A stretch of 40,393 bases of DNA from Actinomycetes bacterium (GCA_025464025.1 JAODBP010000011.1:1-40393), one strand, 5' to 3'; shown: positions 19,429-28,181, counted from the first letter of the stretch. The notes: generated from the letters alone by a model not told the origin. Numbers and translations are program-made.

Positions 19429-20126
19429 GGCAGGCGCTGGGCTTCCTCACCCCCTTCGGCGGCGCATCGGCGCCGACGCCCCAGGCCGTGCGCTGGTTCC
19501 CCGTGGTGGGGATCCTCGTCGGGCTCGCCGTGGGCGGGGTGTGGCGCGGGGCGGAGGAGCTGTGGCCGCCCGCCCTGGCCGCCGCCCTCGCCGTGGTGGC
19601 CGACCTCGCCCTGACCGGGATGCTCCACGTCGACGGGCTGGTGGACAGCGCCGACGGCCTGCTCCCCCACCTGTCGCGGGAGCGACGGCTCGCCGTCATG
19701 TCGGAGCCGACCGTCGGCGCCTTCGGCGTGGTCGTGGCCGCTGCGGTGCTCCTGCTGCGGTGGGCGGCGCTGGCCTCGATGGGCGCCGACGTGTGGCTGG
19801 TCGCCGGCCTGTGGTGCCTGTCCCGCACGGCCATGGTCGGCGTCATGGCCGCCCTCCCCTACGCCCGGGAGACCGGGCTGGCCTCGGTCTTCGCCGGCAC
19901 CGGCCGGCTCGTCGTGGTCGCCGCCGGCGCCGTTGCCGCCGCGACCCTGATCGGCGTCGGCGTGGGCTGGCCGGCCCTGGCCGTGGTGTCGGTCGCCGGC
20001 CTCGCCGTGATGGGCATCGCCGCCCTGGCCCACCAGCGCCTGGGCGGCTTCACCGGCGACGTCCTCGGCGCCGCCGGCATGCTCGCCGAGACGGTCGGGC
20101 TCGTCGTGGCGGCGGCGAGGTGGTGA
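19425..20126 (+). CDS. cobS: Adenosylcobinamide-GDP ribazoletransferase (cobalamin synthase)
   Basis: This integral membrane enzyme joins adenosylcobinamide-GDP to alpha-ribazole or its phosphate. The 233-residue chain has several hydrophobic helices and the conserved LHVDGLVDSADGLLPH motif, whose aspartates bind magnesium, followed by MSEPTVGAFGVV. The late GGFTGDVLGAAGMLAETVGL block is also typical. The N-terminus MRQALGFLTPFG matches the family. A 79-base gap separates it from cbiB, the only sizeable gap in this operon. Confidence 0.94.
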   Translation: MRQALGFLTPFGGASAPTPQAVRWFPVVGILVGLAVGGVWRGAEELWPPALAAALAVVADLALTGMLHVDGLVDSADGLLPHLSRERRLAVMSEPTVGAFGVVVAAAVLLLRWAALASMGADVWLVAGLWCLSRTAMVGVMAALPYARETGLASVFAGTGRLVVVAAGAVAAATLIGVGVGWPALAVVSVAGLAVMGIAALAHQRLGGFTGDVLGAAGMLAETVGLVVAAARW

Positions 20127-20151
20127 GCGCTGCGAAGCAGGCCGGCCGCGC

Positions 20152-20205
20152 GAGCGCCAGCGAGCCGGACCGCGATGGGGTCCGGGGGCGCAGTCCCCGA
20201 GCAGC
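20152..20205 (+). repeat. Structured cobS-cbiB gap
   Basis: CCGGACC (20165-20171) pairs with GGTCCGG (20179-20185), and GGGG (20185-20188) with CCCC (20195-20198), forming two adjoining hairpins just before the cbiB ATG at 20206. GAGCGCCAGCG at 20152-20162 is shared with the pyrR-pyrB gap. There is no Shine-Dalgarno before cbiB. It may be a small dispersed element or a processing/translation control site. Confidence 0.4.
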
Positions 20206-21132
20206 ATGGTGAGCGTCGCTGTCGGCCTCCTGGCCGACCGGGTGCTGGGCGAGCCGCCGACGCCGGTGCACCCGGTCGCCGCCTTCGGCTCGGCCATGGG
20301 CGCCGTCGAGCGTCGGCTGCACCGCGACAGCCGCCTGGCCGGCGTGGCCCATGCCGCCATCGGCCTCGGCCTCGGCGTGGCCGCCGGGCGCGCCGTCAGG
20401 TCGACGGCGGTGGCGACCTACGTCGCCGTCGCCGGGCGGATGCTGGCCACCACGGCGACCGAGATCGGGGATGCCCTCGCCGCCGGCGACCTCGAGGAGG
20501 CTCGCCGCCTGCTGCCGTCGCTGGTGGGGCGCGACCCCAGCGAGCTCGACGAAGGTGAGATCGCCCGGGCCGTGGTCGAGTCGGTGGCCGAGAACACCGT
20601 CGATGCCATCGTGGCCCCGGCCTGCTGGGCGGCCGTGGCCGGCGCGCCGGGCGTGCTGGCCCACCGGGCGGCCAACACCATGGACGCCATGGTCGGGCAC
20701 CGGTCCGAGCGCTACCGGCGCTACGGCTGGGCCGCGGCCCGGCTCGACGACGCCATGGCCTGGGTGCCGGCGCGCGTGACCGCCGGCCTGGTCGCCGCCG
20801 TGCGCCCGTCGGCGGCGGGCGATGTCTGGCGCACGGTCCGGCGGGACGCCCCCGCCCACCCGTCGCCCAACTCCGGTGTGGCCGAGGCCGCCTTCGCCGC
20901 CGCCCTCGGCGTCCGGCTCGGCGGCATGGTCCGCTACGGCGACCGGGTCGAGGACCGGCCCCGCCTCGGCGCCGGCCGCCCCGTCACCCCGGCCGACATC
21001 CCCCGTGCCGTCGCCCTGAGCCGCGACGTCACCCTCGCCACCGCCGTCCTCACCCTCCCGATCCCGAACTGGCGACGGATGGTGGACAGATCTGTCCACC
21101 ATCCGTCGCCGGTTCGTCGGGGGGTGGGGTGA
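20206..21132 (+). CDS. cbiB: Adenosylcobinamide-phosphate synthase CbiB/CobD
   Basis: This membrane protein attaches aminopropanol phosphate to adenosylcobyric acid. The 308-residue sequence starts VGLLADRVLGEPPTPVHPVAAFG, has the conserved VVESVAENTVDAIVAPACW and ANTMDAMVGHRSERYRRYGWAAARLDD, and the HPSPNSGVAEAAFAAALGVRLGG motif. The start is ATG at 20206 (GTG at 20209 possible). The last 20 or so codons run straight through a near-perfect 52-base palindrome, encoding a basic tail (NWRRMVDRSVHHPSPVRRG) not typical of the family end. The stop overlaps the next gene's GTG, so the tail is probably really translated. Confidence 0.95.
   Translation: MVSVAVGLLADRVLGEPPTPVHPVAAFGSAMGAVERRLHRDSRLAGVAHAAIGLGLGVAAGRAVRSTAVATYVAVAGRMLATTATEIGDALAAGDLEEARRLLPSLVGRDPSELDEGEIARAVVESVAENTVDAIVAPACWAAVAGAPGVLAHRAANTMDAMVGHRSERYRRYGWAAARLDDAMAWVPARVTAGLVAAVRPSAAGDVWRTVRRDAPAHPSPNSGVAEAAFAAALGVRLGGMVRYGDRVEDRPRLGAGRPVTPADIPRAVALSRDVTLATAVLTLPIPNWRRMVDRSVHHPSPVRRGVG
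21065..21116. repeat. 52-base near-perfect palindrome at the 3' end of cbiB
   Basis: Positions 21071-21090 are the exact reverse complement of 21091-21110, centred on AGATCT with no spacer. Five further pairs extend the arms to 21065 and 21116, with one T/G mismatch at 21070/21111. It lies inside the coding frame of cbiB, 13 bases before the next gene's start. It could form a cruciform or a very stable RNA hairpin, and may be a mobile palindromic repeat or a protein binding site. Confidence 0.9.
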
Positions 21133-21989
21133 TCCCGGGAGCGGGGGCCCATGGGGGTGACGGGGCGGCGATCGCCCGGGCGCTGGGCATCGACGTGCTC
21201 GACCTGTCGCAGAGCCTGAACCCGGTCGCGCCCGACGTCGCCCCGGTGGTGGCGAGGCACCTCGACGCCCTGGGCCGCTACCCCGACCCGACCGAGGCGA
21301 CGTGTGCCCTCGCCGGGGCCATGGGCGTCGATCCAGCCCGGCTGGTGCTCACCAACGGCGGGGCCGAGGCCATCGCCCTCGTCGGCGCCGAGCTGGGTGG
21401 CACGGTCGAGGAGCCCGACTTCTCGCTCTACCCCCGAGCCGGCGGACCCGTCTGGCGCAGCAACCCCCACAGCCCGAGCGGCCTGCTGGCCCCGGCCGGC
21501 GCCACGGCCGGCGTGTGGGACGAGGCGTTCTACCCGCTCGCCACCGGGCGCTGGACCCGGGGTGACGCCGCCTGGGTGGTCGGCTCGCTGACCAAGCTCC
21601 TGGCCTGCCCCGGCCTCCGGACCGGCTACGTGCTGGCCCCCGACGCGTCGAGCGCCGAGGTCGTCCGGGCCCGGCAGCCGGCGTGGTCGGTCAACGGCCT
21701 GGTCTGCGCCTCCCTGCCCGAGCTGCTGGCCACCGTCGACCTGCCCCGCTGGCGGGACGAGGTGGCCGCCCTCCGCAGCCGGCTGGTCGACGTCCTCCGG
21801 GCCGCCGGCCTCGCGCCCGAGCCGTCCGACGCCTGCTGGGTGCTCGTCGACGCGCCCGGCCTCCGCGACCGCCTCGCCCCCAAGGGCATCGCCGTGCGCG
21901 ACTGCTCGTCGTTCGGGCTGCCCGATCACGTCCGCATCGCCGTCCCCGACCCCGTCGGGATGACCCGCCTCCAGGAGGCCCTGACATGA
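21129..21989 (+). CDS. cobC: Short PLP-dependent aminotransferase fold protein, threonine-phosphate decarboxylase-like
   Basis: In the family, L-threonine phosphate decarboxylase makes aminopropanol phosphate for CbiB. This 286-residue fold-type I protein has LDLSQSLNP, GRYPDPTEATCALAGAMG, LVLTNGGAEAIAL, SNPHSPSG (the NPNNPTG equivalent, residues 111-118), DEAF (131-134) and the PLP lysine K156 in SLTKLLACPGLRTGYVLAP. It is about 75 residues shorter than Salmonella CobD (about 364, Lys about 216). The missing part lies between EPDFSLYPRAG and NPHSPSG, a segment that normally spans part of the large domain. All core PLP residues remain. The GTG start overlaps the cbiB stop. Activity is plausible but not certain. 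Confidence 0.82.
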   Translation: MIPGAGAHGGDGAAIARALGIDVLDLSQSLNPVAPDVAPVVARHLDALGRYPDPTEATCALAGAMGVDPARLVLTNGGAEAIALVGAELGGTVEEPDFSLYPRAGGPVWRSNPHSPSGLLAPAGATAGVWDEAFYPLATGRWTRGDAAWVVGSLTKLLACPGLRTGYVLAPDASSAEVVRARQPAWSVNGLVCASLPELLATVDLPRWRDEVAALRSRLVDVLRAAGLAPEPSDACWVLVDAPGLRDRLAPKGIAVRDCSSFGLPDHVRIAVPDPVGMTRLQEALT

Positions 21990-23011
21990 CGTTCGACATC
22001 CCCGCCCTCGACGAGGAGGCGATGGCTGCCGCCCTGGCCCGCCACGGTCGCCTGGCCAAGCCGGCCGGGTCGCTCGGCCGGCTGGAGGCGCTCGGCGTCC
22101 GGCTCGCCGGCATGTCGGGCTCGTGCCCGCCCCCGATCCCGACCCCCGTCACCGTCGCCGTGTTCGCCGGCGACCATGGCGTCGTCGCCTCTGGCGTGAC
22201 CCCCTGGCCCCAGGAGGTCACGGCTTCCATGGTGGGCGCGTTCGCCGCCGGTTCGGCCGCGGTCAACGCCTTCGCCCGCCAGGTCGGGGCCGACGTCGTC
22301 GTGGTCGACGTGGGCGTGGTGTCCGACCTGCCGGCCCATCCGGCCGTGCTCGACCGCAAGGTCCGCCGGGGCACCGACGACCTGGCCCTCGGCCCGGCCA
22401 TGTCGGTCGACGAGGCCCGCGCCGCCGTCCAGGTCGGTGCGGACGTGGCCACCCGGGCCGTGGCCGACGGCGCCGGCCTGCTCGTCACCGGCGACATGGG
22501 CATCGGCAACACCACGCCGTCGGCCGCCCTCATCGCCGCCCTCACCGGGCGCGACCCGATCGAGCTCACCGGCCGGGGCACCGGCATCGACGACGACATG
22601 CTCCGCCGCAAGGGCAAGATCGTCGCCGCCGCCGTCGAGCGGGCCGAGGGCATGGGACCGCTCGAGCTGCTGGCCGAGGTCGGCGGGCTCGAGATCGCCG
22701 CCCTCGCCGGCTTCGTCGCCGGTGGCGCCGCCGCCGGCGTGCCCGTCCTCATCGACGGCGTGATCGCCCTGGCCGGGGCCCTCGTGGCCGATGCGCTGAC
22801 GAAGGGCGCCGTCCGGCCCTACCTCGTCGGCGGGCACCGCTCCGTCGAGCCGGCCGCCTCAGCGGCCCTGGCCCACCTCGACCTCGAGCCGCTCCTCGAC
22901 CTCGGCCTCCGCCTCGGCGAAGGCACCGGCGCCGTCCTCGCCGTCCCGCTCGTCCAAGCCGCCGCCCGGGTGCTGTCGGAGATGGCCACCCTCGACGAAC
23001 TGCTGGGCTAG
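21986..23011 (+). CDS. cobT: Nicotinate-nucleotide-dimethylbenzimidazole phosphoribosyltransferase
   Basis: It makes alpha-ribazole phosphate from a lower-ligand base and nicotinate mononucleotide. The 341-residue protein has the N-terminal HGRLAKPAGSLGRLEALGVRLA, AGDHGVVASGVTPWPQEVT, GDMGIGNTTPSAA, the GGHRSVEPAASAAL block and LGEGTGAVLA with the likely catalytic Glu. The ATG at 21986 overlaps the aminotransferase stop. It is the last gene of the operon; its TAG stop overlaps the nusB stop on the other strand. No phosphatase for alpha-ribazole phosphate and no bluB were found in the window. Confidence 0.96.
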   Translation: MTFDIPALDEEAMAAALARHGRLAKPAGSLGRLEALGVRLAGMSGSCPPPIPTPVTVAVFAGDHGVVASGVTPWPQEVTASMVGAFAAGSAAVNAFARQVGADVVVVDVGVVSDLPAHPAVLDRKVRRGTDDLALGPAMSVDEARAAVQVGADVATRAVADGAGLLVTGDMGIGNTTPSAALIAALTGRDPIELTGRGTGIDDDMLRRKGKIVAAAVERAEGMGPLELLAEVGGLEIAALAGFVAGGAAAGVPVLIDGVIALAGALVADALTKGAVRPYLVGGHRSVEPAASAALAHLDLEPLLDLGLRLGEGTGAVLAVPLVQAAARVLSEMATLDELLG

Positions 23012-23421
23012 TCGAACTCCTCGGCTCGGAGCTCCTTGGCGATGCGCGAGAGCATGCCGTTGACGAACTTGCCGGAGTCGTCCGTCGAGTACCGCTTCGC
23101 GAGCTCGACGGCCTCGGAGATGACGGCGCCGGTGGGCACGTCGGGGCGGTGGCCCAGCTCGTAGATGGCCATGCGGAGCAGGGTGCGGTCGATGACCGGC
23201 ATGCGCTCGAGCGTCCAGCCCTTGGCGAACTGGCGGATGAGCCCGTCGACCTCGGCCTGGTGCTCCTCGACCCCGGCCACCAGGTCGGCGGCGAAGGCCT
23301 CGGGGGCCAGCACCTGATCGATCAGCACCGCGGCGGGCGAGGCGCCCTTGGCGTCGGCTTCGTACAGCAGCGAGAGGGCCCGCTCCCGGGCCTCCCGCCT
23401 CGTGCCGACGGCGTCAGTCAC
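23008..23421 (-). CDS. nusB: Transcription antitermination factor NusB
   Basis: This RNA-binding antitermination protein works with NusE on rRNA operons. The 137-residue all-helical protein has RREARERALSLLYEAD at the N-terminus, IDRTLLRMAIYELGHRPDVPTGAVISEAVELAKRYSTDDSGKFVNGML as the conserved core, and an acidic C-terminus. The start is GTG at 23421, eight bases after the efp stop. Its stop codon shares the CTAG at 23008-23011 with cobT, so the two convergent genes overlap by four bases with no room for a terminator between them. Confidence 0.96.
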   Translation of the reverse strand: MTDAVGTRREARERALSLLYEADAKGASPAAVLIDQVLAPEAFAADLVAGVEEHQAEVDGLIRQFAKGWTLERMPVIDRTLLRMAIYELGHRPDVPTGAVISEAVELAKRYSTDDSGKFVNGMLSRIAKELRAEEFD

Positions 23422-23429
23422 AGCGAACG

Positions 23430-23990
23430 TCAGACACGGGTGATGTACTCGCCGTTGCGGGTGTCGACCTTGATCTTGTCGCCGGTGACCACGAAGAGCG
23501 GCACCTGGACCGTGATGCCGGTCTGGATGGTGGCCGGCTTGCGCCCGGCCGACGACCGGTCGCCCTGGAGGCCAGGCTCGGTGTAGGTGACCTCGACCTC
23601 GACCGCCGCCGGCAGGTCGACGCCGACGATCTCGTCCTTGAACATCTGGAGGATCGCCGTGTTGCCCTCGAGCAGGAACCCAGCGGCGTCGCCCAGCGAC
23701 TTCACCGGCACCTGGAGCTGGTCGTAGGTCTCGGTGTCCATGAAGACGTACTCGTCGCCCTCGGGGTAGAGGTACTGCATCTCGCGCTTGTCGATGACGG
23801 CCTGCTCGACCTTCTCGTCGGCCCGGAACGTCTTCTCCACGGTGGTGCCGAGGCGGACGTTGCGCAGCTTGGTGCGGACGAAGGCGCCGCCCTTGCCCGG
23901 CTTCACGTGCTGGAACTCCACGACCTGGAACAGGCCGTTCTCCAGCTCGATCGTCATGCCGTTCTTGAAGTCGTTGGTGCTGATGCTCAC
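23430..23990 (-). CDS. efp: Elongation factor P
   Basis: It relieves ribosome stalling at polyproline. The 186 residues comprise the KOW-like domain I, with the loop KPGKGGAFVRTKLRN whose lysine points at the peptidyl-transferase centre, and two OB domains ending KIKVDTRNGEYITRV. TEPGLQGDRSSAGRKPAT is the family signature. The PGKG loop is of the actinobacterial form; no lysyltransferase (epmA) gene is visible nearby. The GTG at 23990 overlaps the pepQ stop as GTGA. Confidence 0.97.
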   Translation of the reverse strand: MSISTNDFKNGMTIELENGLFQVVEFQHVKPGKGGAFVRTKLRNVRLGTTVEKTFRADEKVEQAVIDKREMQYLYPEGDEYVFMDTETYDQLQVPVKSLGDAAGFLLEGNTAILQMFKDEIVGVDLPAAVEVEVTYTEPGLQGDRSSAGRKPATIQTGITVQVPLFVVTGDKIKVDTRNGEYITRV

Positions 23991-25075
23991 AGAGATGGGT
24001 CCTTGGGCGCGTTGGTCAGGCGACGGTTGCCGGAGGCAGTGACGACGAGCGTGTCCTCGATGCGGACCCCGCCGTGCTCGGGCAGGTACACCCCCGGCTC
24101 GACGGTCACGACGTGGCCAGCAGCGAGGGTAGCAGCGGAGGTGGTCGACACCCTCGGCTCCTCGTGGATGTCGAGGCCGACCCCGTGGCCGGTGCCGTGG
24201 ATGAACGAGTCACCCCAACCCGCCTCGATGATCACGTCGCGACACACGCGGTCGACCTCGGCGCCCCCGACGCCCGGCGTGACCGCCTCGACGCCGGCCT
24301 GCTGGCTGGCCCCGACGACCTCCAACATCCGGCGCTGGGTCGCCGACGGCTCTCCCACCATGACGGTGCGCGAGATGTCGGAGTGGTAGCCGTCGAGCAG
24401 GGCGCCGAAGTCGAGCACGACCAGATCGCCCTCGCCGATGTGGCGACCGGTCGGCCGGGCGTGGGGCTTGGCCCCGTTCGGGCCGCTGCCCACGATGGTC
24501 TCGAAGCTGAGGTCATCGGCGCCGAGGCGGAGCATGGCGAAGTTCAGCTCCAGGCTGAACTCCTTCTCGGTGAGGCCTTCGCCCAGCCGGGACCGCACCG
24601 ACGCCAGGGCGTCGTCGGCGATCTTGGCCGCCGCCTCGATGCGGGCCACCTCGCCGTCGTCCTTCACCAGGCGGAGCGACTCGACGAGGCCCCCTGTCGG
24701 CACCAGCTCGGCGTCCGGGAAGCCCTCGGTGCCGTAGCGGCGCTGGGCCGCCCAGGTGACGTCGTCGGCCTCCAGGCCGAGGCGGGTGATGCCCGTCGCC
24801 GCCTCGGTGAGCAGGCGCTGCTGCTCCGTGTTGTGCACGGCGATGCGGGCCTCGACGCCAGCGGCGGCAAGCTGCTCGGCGGCCTGGTCGCGGTAGCGGC
24901 CGTCGGTGACGAAGACCAGCTCGTCGGGCAGCACGAGCAGGCGGGCGGCCGACCCGGTGAACCCGGTGAGGTAGCGGATGTTGCCCAGCCGAGTCACCAG
25001 CAGGGCCTCGCACGTCGTCTCGACCAGCCGCTCCCGCAACCGGGGGGCCCGGCCGGCCACGTCCATCGGGATCAC
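23987..25075 (-). CDS. pepQ: Xaa-Pro aminopeptidase / proline dipeptidase (M24 family)
   Basis: This 362-residue metallopeptidase has an N-terminal creatinase-like domain (LLVTRLGNIRYLTGFTGSAA) and the pita-bread catalytic domain. Metal ligands are visible in VLDFGALLDGYHSDISRTV (two Asp), HGTGHGVGLDIHEEP (His), TVEPGVYLPEHGGVRIED (two Glu). I chose GTG at 25075, which overlaps the aroQ stop as GTGA; an ATG three codons later (25066) is an alternative. It sits upstream of efp, the usual actinobacterial arrangement. Confidence 0.93.
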   Translation of the reverse strand: MIPMDVAGRAPRLRERLVETTCEALLVTRLGNIRYLTGFTGSAARLLVLPDELVFVTDGRYRDQAAEQLAAAGVEARIAVHNTEQQRLLTEAATGITRLGLEADDVTWAAQRRYGTEGFPDAELVPTGGLVESLRLVKDDGEVARIEAAAKIADDALASVRSRLGEGLTEKEFSLELNFAMLRLGADDLSFETIVGSGPNGAKPHARPTGRHIGEGDLVVLDFGALLDGYHSDISRTVMVGEPSATQRRMLEVVGASQQAGVEAVTPGVGGAEVDRVCRDVIIEAGWGDSFIHGTGHGVGLDIHEEPRVSTTSAATLAAGHVVTVEPGVYLPEHGGVRIEDTLVVTASGNRRLTNAPKDPSL

Positions 25076-25506
25076 GTGAGCGCCGCTCTGACCGCGTCGA
25101 CGGCGAGGGCGTAGCCGTGGCCGCCGAAGCCGACGATCGAGCCGGTGGCCACCGGGGCCACGACCGAGGCGTGCCGCCACGGCTCGCGGGCGTTGGGGTT
25201 CGACAGGTGCAGCTCGACGATCACGCCGTCGAAGGCGGCCAGGGCGTCGTGGATGGCCCAGGCGTAGTGGGTGAAGGCGCCGGGGTTGATGATGATCGCC
25301 GCGCACCGGCGCCGGGCCCCGTGGATGGCCTCGACCAGGTCGCCCTCGTGGTTCGACTGGAGGTGCTCGAGCTCGAAGCCGGCCGCCTCGGCCGCCGTCC
25401 GGGCCGTGGCCACGTGGTCGTCGAGCGTGGCCGTGCCGTAGACCTCGGGCTCGCGGTCGCCCAGCAGGTTCAGGTTCGGCCCCGACAGGAGCAGGATGGT
25501 CGTCAT
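25072..25506 (-). CDS. aroQ: 3-Dehydroquinate dehydratase, type II
   Basis: It dehydrates 3-dehydroquinate in the shikimate pathway. This small 144-residue type II enzyme has SGPNLNLLGDREPEVYG (catalytic Arg and Tyr in the flexible lid), QSNHEGDLVEAIH, IINPGAFTHYAWAIHDAL and VELHLSNPNAREPWRHAS with the catalytic His and substrate-binding Arg. It overlaps aroB upstream (ATGA) and pepQ downstream (GTGA). Confidence 0.97.
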   Translation of the reverse strand: MTTILLLSGPNLNLLGDREPEVYGTATLDDHVATARTAAEAAGFELEHLQSNHEGDLVEAIHGARRRCAAIIINPGAFTHYAWAIHDALAAFDGVIVELHLSNPNAREPWRHASVVAPVATGSIVGFGGHGYALAVDAVRAALT

Positions 25507-26504
25507 CGGACAGCCTCCAGGGCGTCGCGCAGGTGGCGCTCGTCGATCCCCGCGACCGGCTCGACGCCGTTCGGACCATCGAGCACGAACGTCACGCCGT
25601 GGGTCGCCTTCTTGTCCCGGGCGAACAGCGGCAGCAGGTCGTCGATGCCGACGCCGGAGGGGATGTTCATGGGCAGGTCGTAGGCGCCGACCGTGGCCCG
25701 GTGCTCGGCGACCCGTGCCGGCGAGATCCGCCCGAGGCGACAGGCCAGCTCGGCGGCGTACACGAGGCCGATCGCCACCGACTCACCGTGGGTCAGCTCG
25801 AAGCGCGTGGCGATCTCCAGGGCGTGGCCCAACGTGTGCCCGTAGTTGAGGATGGCCCTTCGACCACCTTCCCGCTCGTCAGCGCCGACCACCTCGGCCT
25901 TGATCCGCACGCACGCCGCCACCCGCTCGTCGAGCGGCAGGTCGAGCAGGTCCTCGGCACCCAGGAACCGGTACTTGGCCATCTCGCCCAGCCCCGACCG
26001 GTACTCCCGGGGCGGCAGGGTGGCGAGGGTCTCGATGTCGCACAGGACCGCCGACGGCTGCCAGAACGCCCCGACCAGGTTCTTGCCCTCGGGCAGGTTG
26101 ACGCCCGTCTTGCCCCCGATGGCCGCGTCGACCTGCCCCAGCAGGGTCGTCGACACGTGCACGACCGGCACGCCCCGGTGGTAGACGGCGGCGGCGAAGC
26201 CGGCCACGTCGGTGACCATGCCGCCGCCCACGCCGATCACGACATCGCCCCGGGTCAGGCCGTACTGGGCGAAGCGCCGGCACAGGTCCTCGATGGTGCC
26301 GAGGTCCTTGCTGGCCTCGCCCTCCTCGATGGTCACGACGACGTGCTCGACGCCGGGGTCGACGTCCCACCCGATGTTGGCCTGGGTGACCACCACGGCC
26401 CGCCGCACGCCGAACGGGAGCACGTCGAGCAGGCGGTGGCGGGCGCCCTCGCCCACCAGCACCTCGTACGAGCGCTCCCCCAGCTCGACCGGGACGGTGA
26501 TCAC
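25503..26504 (-). CDS. aroB: 3-Dehydroquinate synthase
   Basis: This NAD- and zinc-dependent enzyme forms 3-dehydroquinate from DAHP. The 333-residue protein has the NAD loop GVGGGMVTDVAGFAAAVYHRGVP, STTLLGQVDAAIGGKTGVNLPEGKNLVGAFWQP, and the metal ligands in the ILNYGHTLGHALE and LTHGESVAIGL motifs. The GTG at 26504 overlaps the aroK stop; the longer open frame upstream is an aroK shadow. It is somewhat shorter than the usual 350-360 residues but complete. Confidence 0.96.
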   Translation of the reverse strand: MITVPVELGERSYEVLVGEGARHRLLDVLPFGVRRAVVVTQANIGWDVDPGVEHVVVTIEEGEASKDLGTIEDLCRRFAQYGLTRGDVVIGVGGGMVTDVAGFAAAVYHRGVPVVHVSTTLLGQVDAAIGGKTGVNLPEGKNLVGAFWQPSAVLCDIETLATLPPREYRSGLGEMAKYRFLGAEDLLDLPLDERVAACVRIKAEVVGADEREGGRRAILNYGHTLGHALEIATRFELTHGESVAIGLVYAAELACRLGRISPARVAEHRATVGAYDLPMNIPSGVGIDDLLPLFARDKKATHGVTFVLDGPNGVEPVAGIDERHLRDALEAVR

Positions 26505-27013
26505 GCGACCACCCCGAGGATCTCGGCCACGACCTCGTCGGGCGTGCGCTTCGACACGTCGACCACGTGGTGGGCGGTCGCCTCGTAGAGCGGACGGCGG
26601 AGCTCGTCCATCTGGCGCAGCACGCCGGCCGGGTCGTCCTTCAGCAGCGGACGGTGGTCCTGCCCGCCGACCCGGCCGACCAGGTCGGACGGCTCGGCGT
26701 CGAGGAACACCACGGTGCCGTGGCTCTTCATCCGCTCGCGGTTGCTCGGGTCGAGGATCGTGCCCCCGGCGGCGGCGATGACGGCCGGCTCCTCGGAGCC
26801 CAGCGCCTCGGCCAGCACCTCGGCCTCGATGGCCCGGTACGCCGCCTCGCCGTCGGTCTCGAAGATCTCCCGCACGGTCCGGGCCGTCCGCTGCTCGACC
26901 TGCACGTCGCTGTCGACGAACGGTCGGTCGAGCGCACGAGCCAGGCGGCTGCCGACCGTGGTCTTGCCCGCCCCCATCATCCCGATGAGGACGATGTGCC
27001 CCGAGGGGCTCAC
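26501..27013 (-). CDS. aroK: Shikimate kinase
   Basis: It phosphorylates shikimate with ATP. The 170-residue P-loop protein has [19 protein letters not shown] (Walker A), the shikimate-binding aspartate in [23 protein letters not shown], and the lid arginine region [12 protein letters not shown]. It starts with GTG at 27013, overlapping the aroC stop as GTGA. Confidence 0.96.
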   Translation of the reverse strand: MSPSGHIVLIGMMGAGKTTVGSRLARALDRPFVDSDVQVEQRTARTVREIFETDGEAAYRAIEAEVLAEALGSEEPAVIAAAGGTILDPSNRERMKSHGTVVFLDAEPSDLVGRVGGQDHRPLLKDDPAGVLRQMDELRRPLYEATAHHVVDVSKRTPDEVVAEILGVVA

Positions 27014-28173
27014 GGCAGGGTCGCGAGGTAGCCGTCGCGGTTGCGGACGAGCTCCTCCAGCGAGTCGCCACCGAACTTGCGGACGGCCTCGTTGGCCAGC
27101 ACCAGCGCCATCATCGTCTCGGCCACGACGCCCATGGCCGGCACCGCGGTGACGTCGGTGCGCTCCTTGAACGAGACCGTCTCCTCCTTGGTCTCGACGT
27201 CGACCGTGGTGAGAACGGGCCGGTTGAGGGAGGCCAGCGGCTTCATGGCCACGCGGGCCCAGATGGTCTCACCGCTGGAGATGCCGCCCTCGACGCCACC
27301 GGCCCGGTCGGACGACCGCCGGTAGTCGCCGGCGTCGGCGTCCCAGTGGATCGGGTCGTGGGCCAGCGAGCCGCGGCGGCCGGCGACCTCGAACCCGTCG
27401 CCGATCTCGACGCCCTTCACGGCCTGGATGCTCATGAGGGCCTGGGCCAGCAGGGCATCGAGCTTGCGGTCCCAGTGCACGTGGCTGCCGAGCCCGACCG
27501 GCACGCCGTGGGCCACGACCTCGACGACGCCGCCGAGGGAGTCGCCCTCCTTGGCCGCCGCCTTGATCTCGTCGATCATGGCCGCTTCGGCGTCGGGGTC
27601 GGCACAGCGCACCTCGGACGCGTCGATGCGCTCGAGGTCGGCGAAGGCCGGCCGCTCGGACGACTTGGCGACCACGGCGCCGATCTGCACCACGTGGGAC
27701 AGGACCGACACGTCGAGGTGCGACAGCAGGGCCTTGGCCAGCGTGCCGGCCGCGACCCGCGCCGCCGTCTCGCGCGCCGAGGCCCGCTCGAGCACGTCGC
27801 GAGCGTCGCCGAAGCCGTACTTCTGCATGCCGGGCAGGTCGGCGTGACCGGGCCGGGGCTGGGTCAGCGGCTGCTTGGTGGCGCCCGGGGCAGGCGACAT
27901 CTCCTCGTGCCACTTGTCGGACTTCACCCACTCGGAGTTGCCGATCTCGATGGCGACGGGCGATCCGAGCGTGCGGCCGTGGCGGATGCCGCCAACGAGC
28001 GTGACCTCGTCCTGCTCGAAGCGCATGCGGGGGCCGCGGCCGTAGCCGAGCCGGCGGCGGGCCAGCTCGGACTGGATGTCCTCCACGACGATGGGCAGCC
28101 CGGCGGGCAGGCCCTCGACGACGACGACGAGCGCCTTGCCGTGCGACTCGCCGGCGGTGAGGTAGCGGAGCAT
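27010..28173 (-). CDS. aroC: Chorismate synthase
   Basis: This FMN-dependent enzyme forms chorismate from EPSP. The 387-residue protein has all signatures: [21 protein letters not shown] at the N-terminus, [37 protein letters not shown] in the middle and DDYRRSS-type region with [14 protein letters not shown] later. The ATG at 28173 gives the family start; longer frames upstream are not family-like. There is no Shine-Dalgarno, but a TACCGT -10 box lies just upstream, so the shikimate cluster probably has its own nearly leaderless promoter. Confidence 0.97.
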   Translation of the reverse strand: MLRYLTAGESHGKALVVVVEGLPAGLPIVVEDIQSELARRRLGYGRGPRMRFEQDEVTLVGGIRHGRTLGSPVAIEIGNSEWVKSDKWHEEMSPAPGATKQPLTQPRPGHADLPGMQKYGFGDARDVLERASARETAARVAAGTLAKALLSHLDVSVLSHVVQIGAVVAKSSERPAFADLERIDASEVRCADPDAEAAMIDEIKAAAKEGDSLGGVVEVVAHGVPVGLGSHVHWDRKLDALLAQALMSIQAVKGVEIGDGFEVAGRRGSLAHDPIHWDADAGDYRRSSDRAGGVEGGISSGETIWARVAMKPLASLNRPVLTTVDVETKEETVSFKERTDVTAVPAMGVVAETMMALVLANEAVRKFGGDSLEELVRNRDGYLATLP

Positions 28174-28181
28174 CGGGGCCA

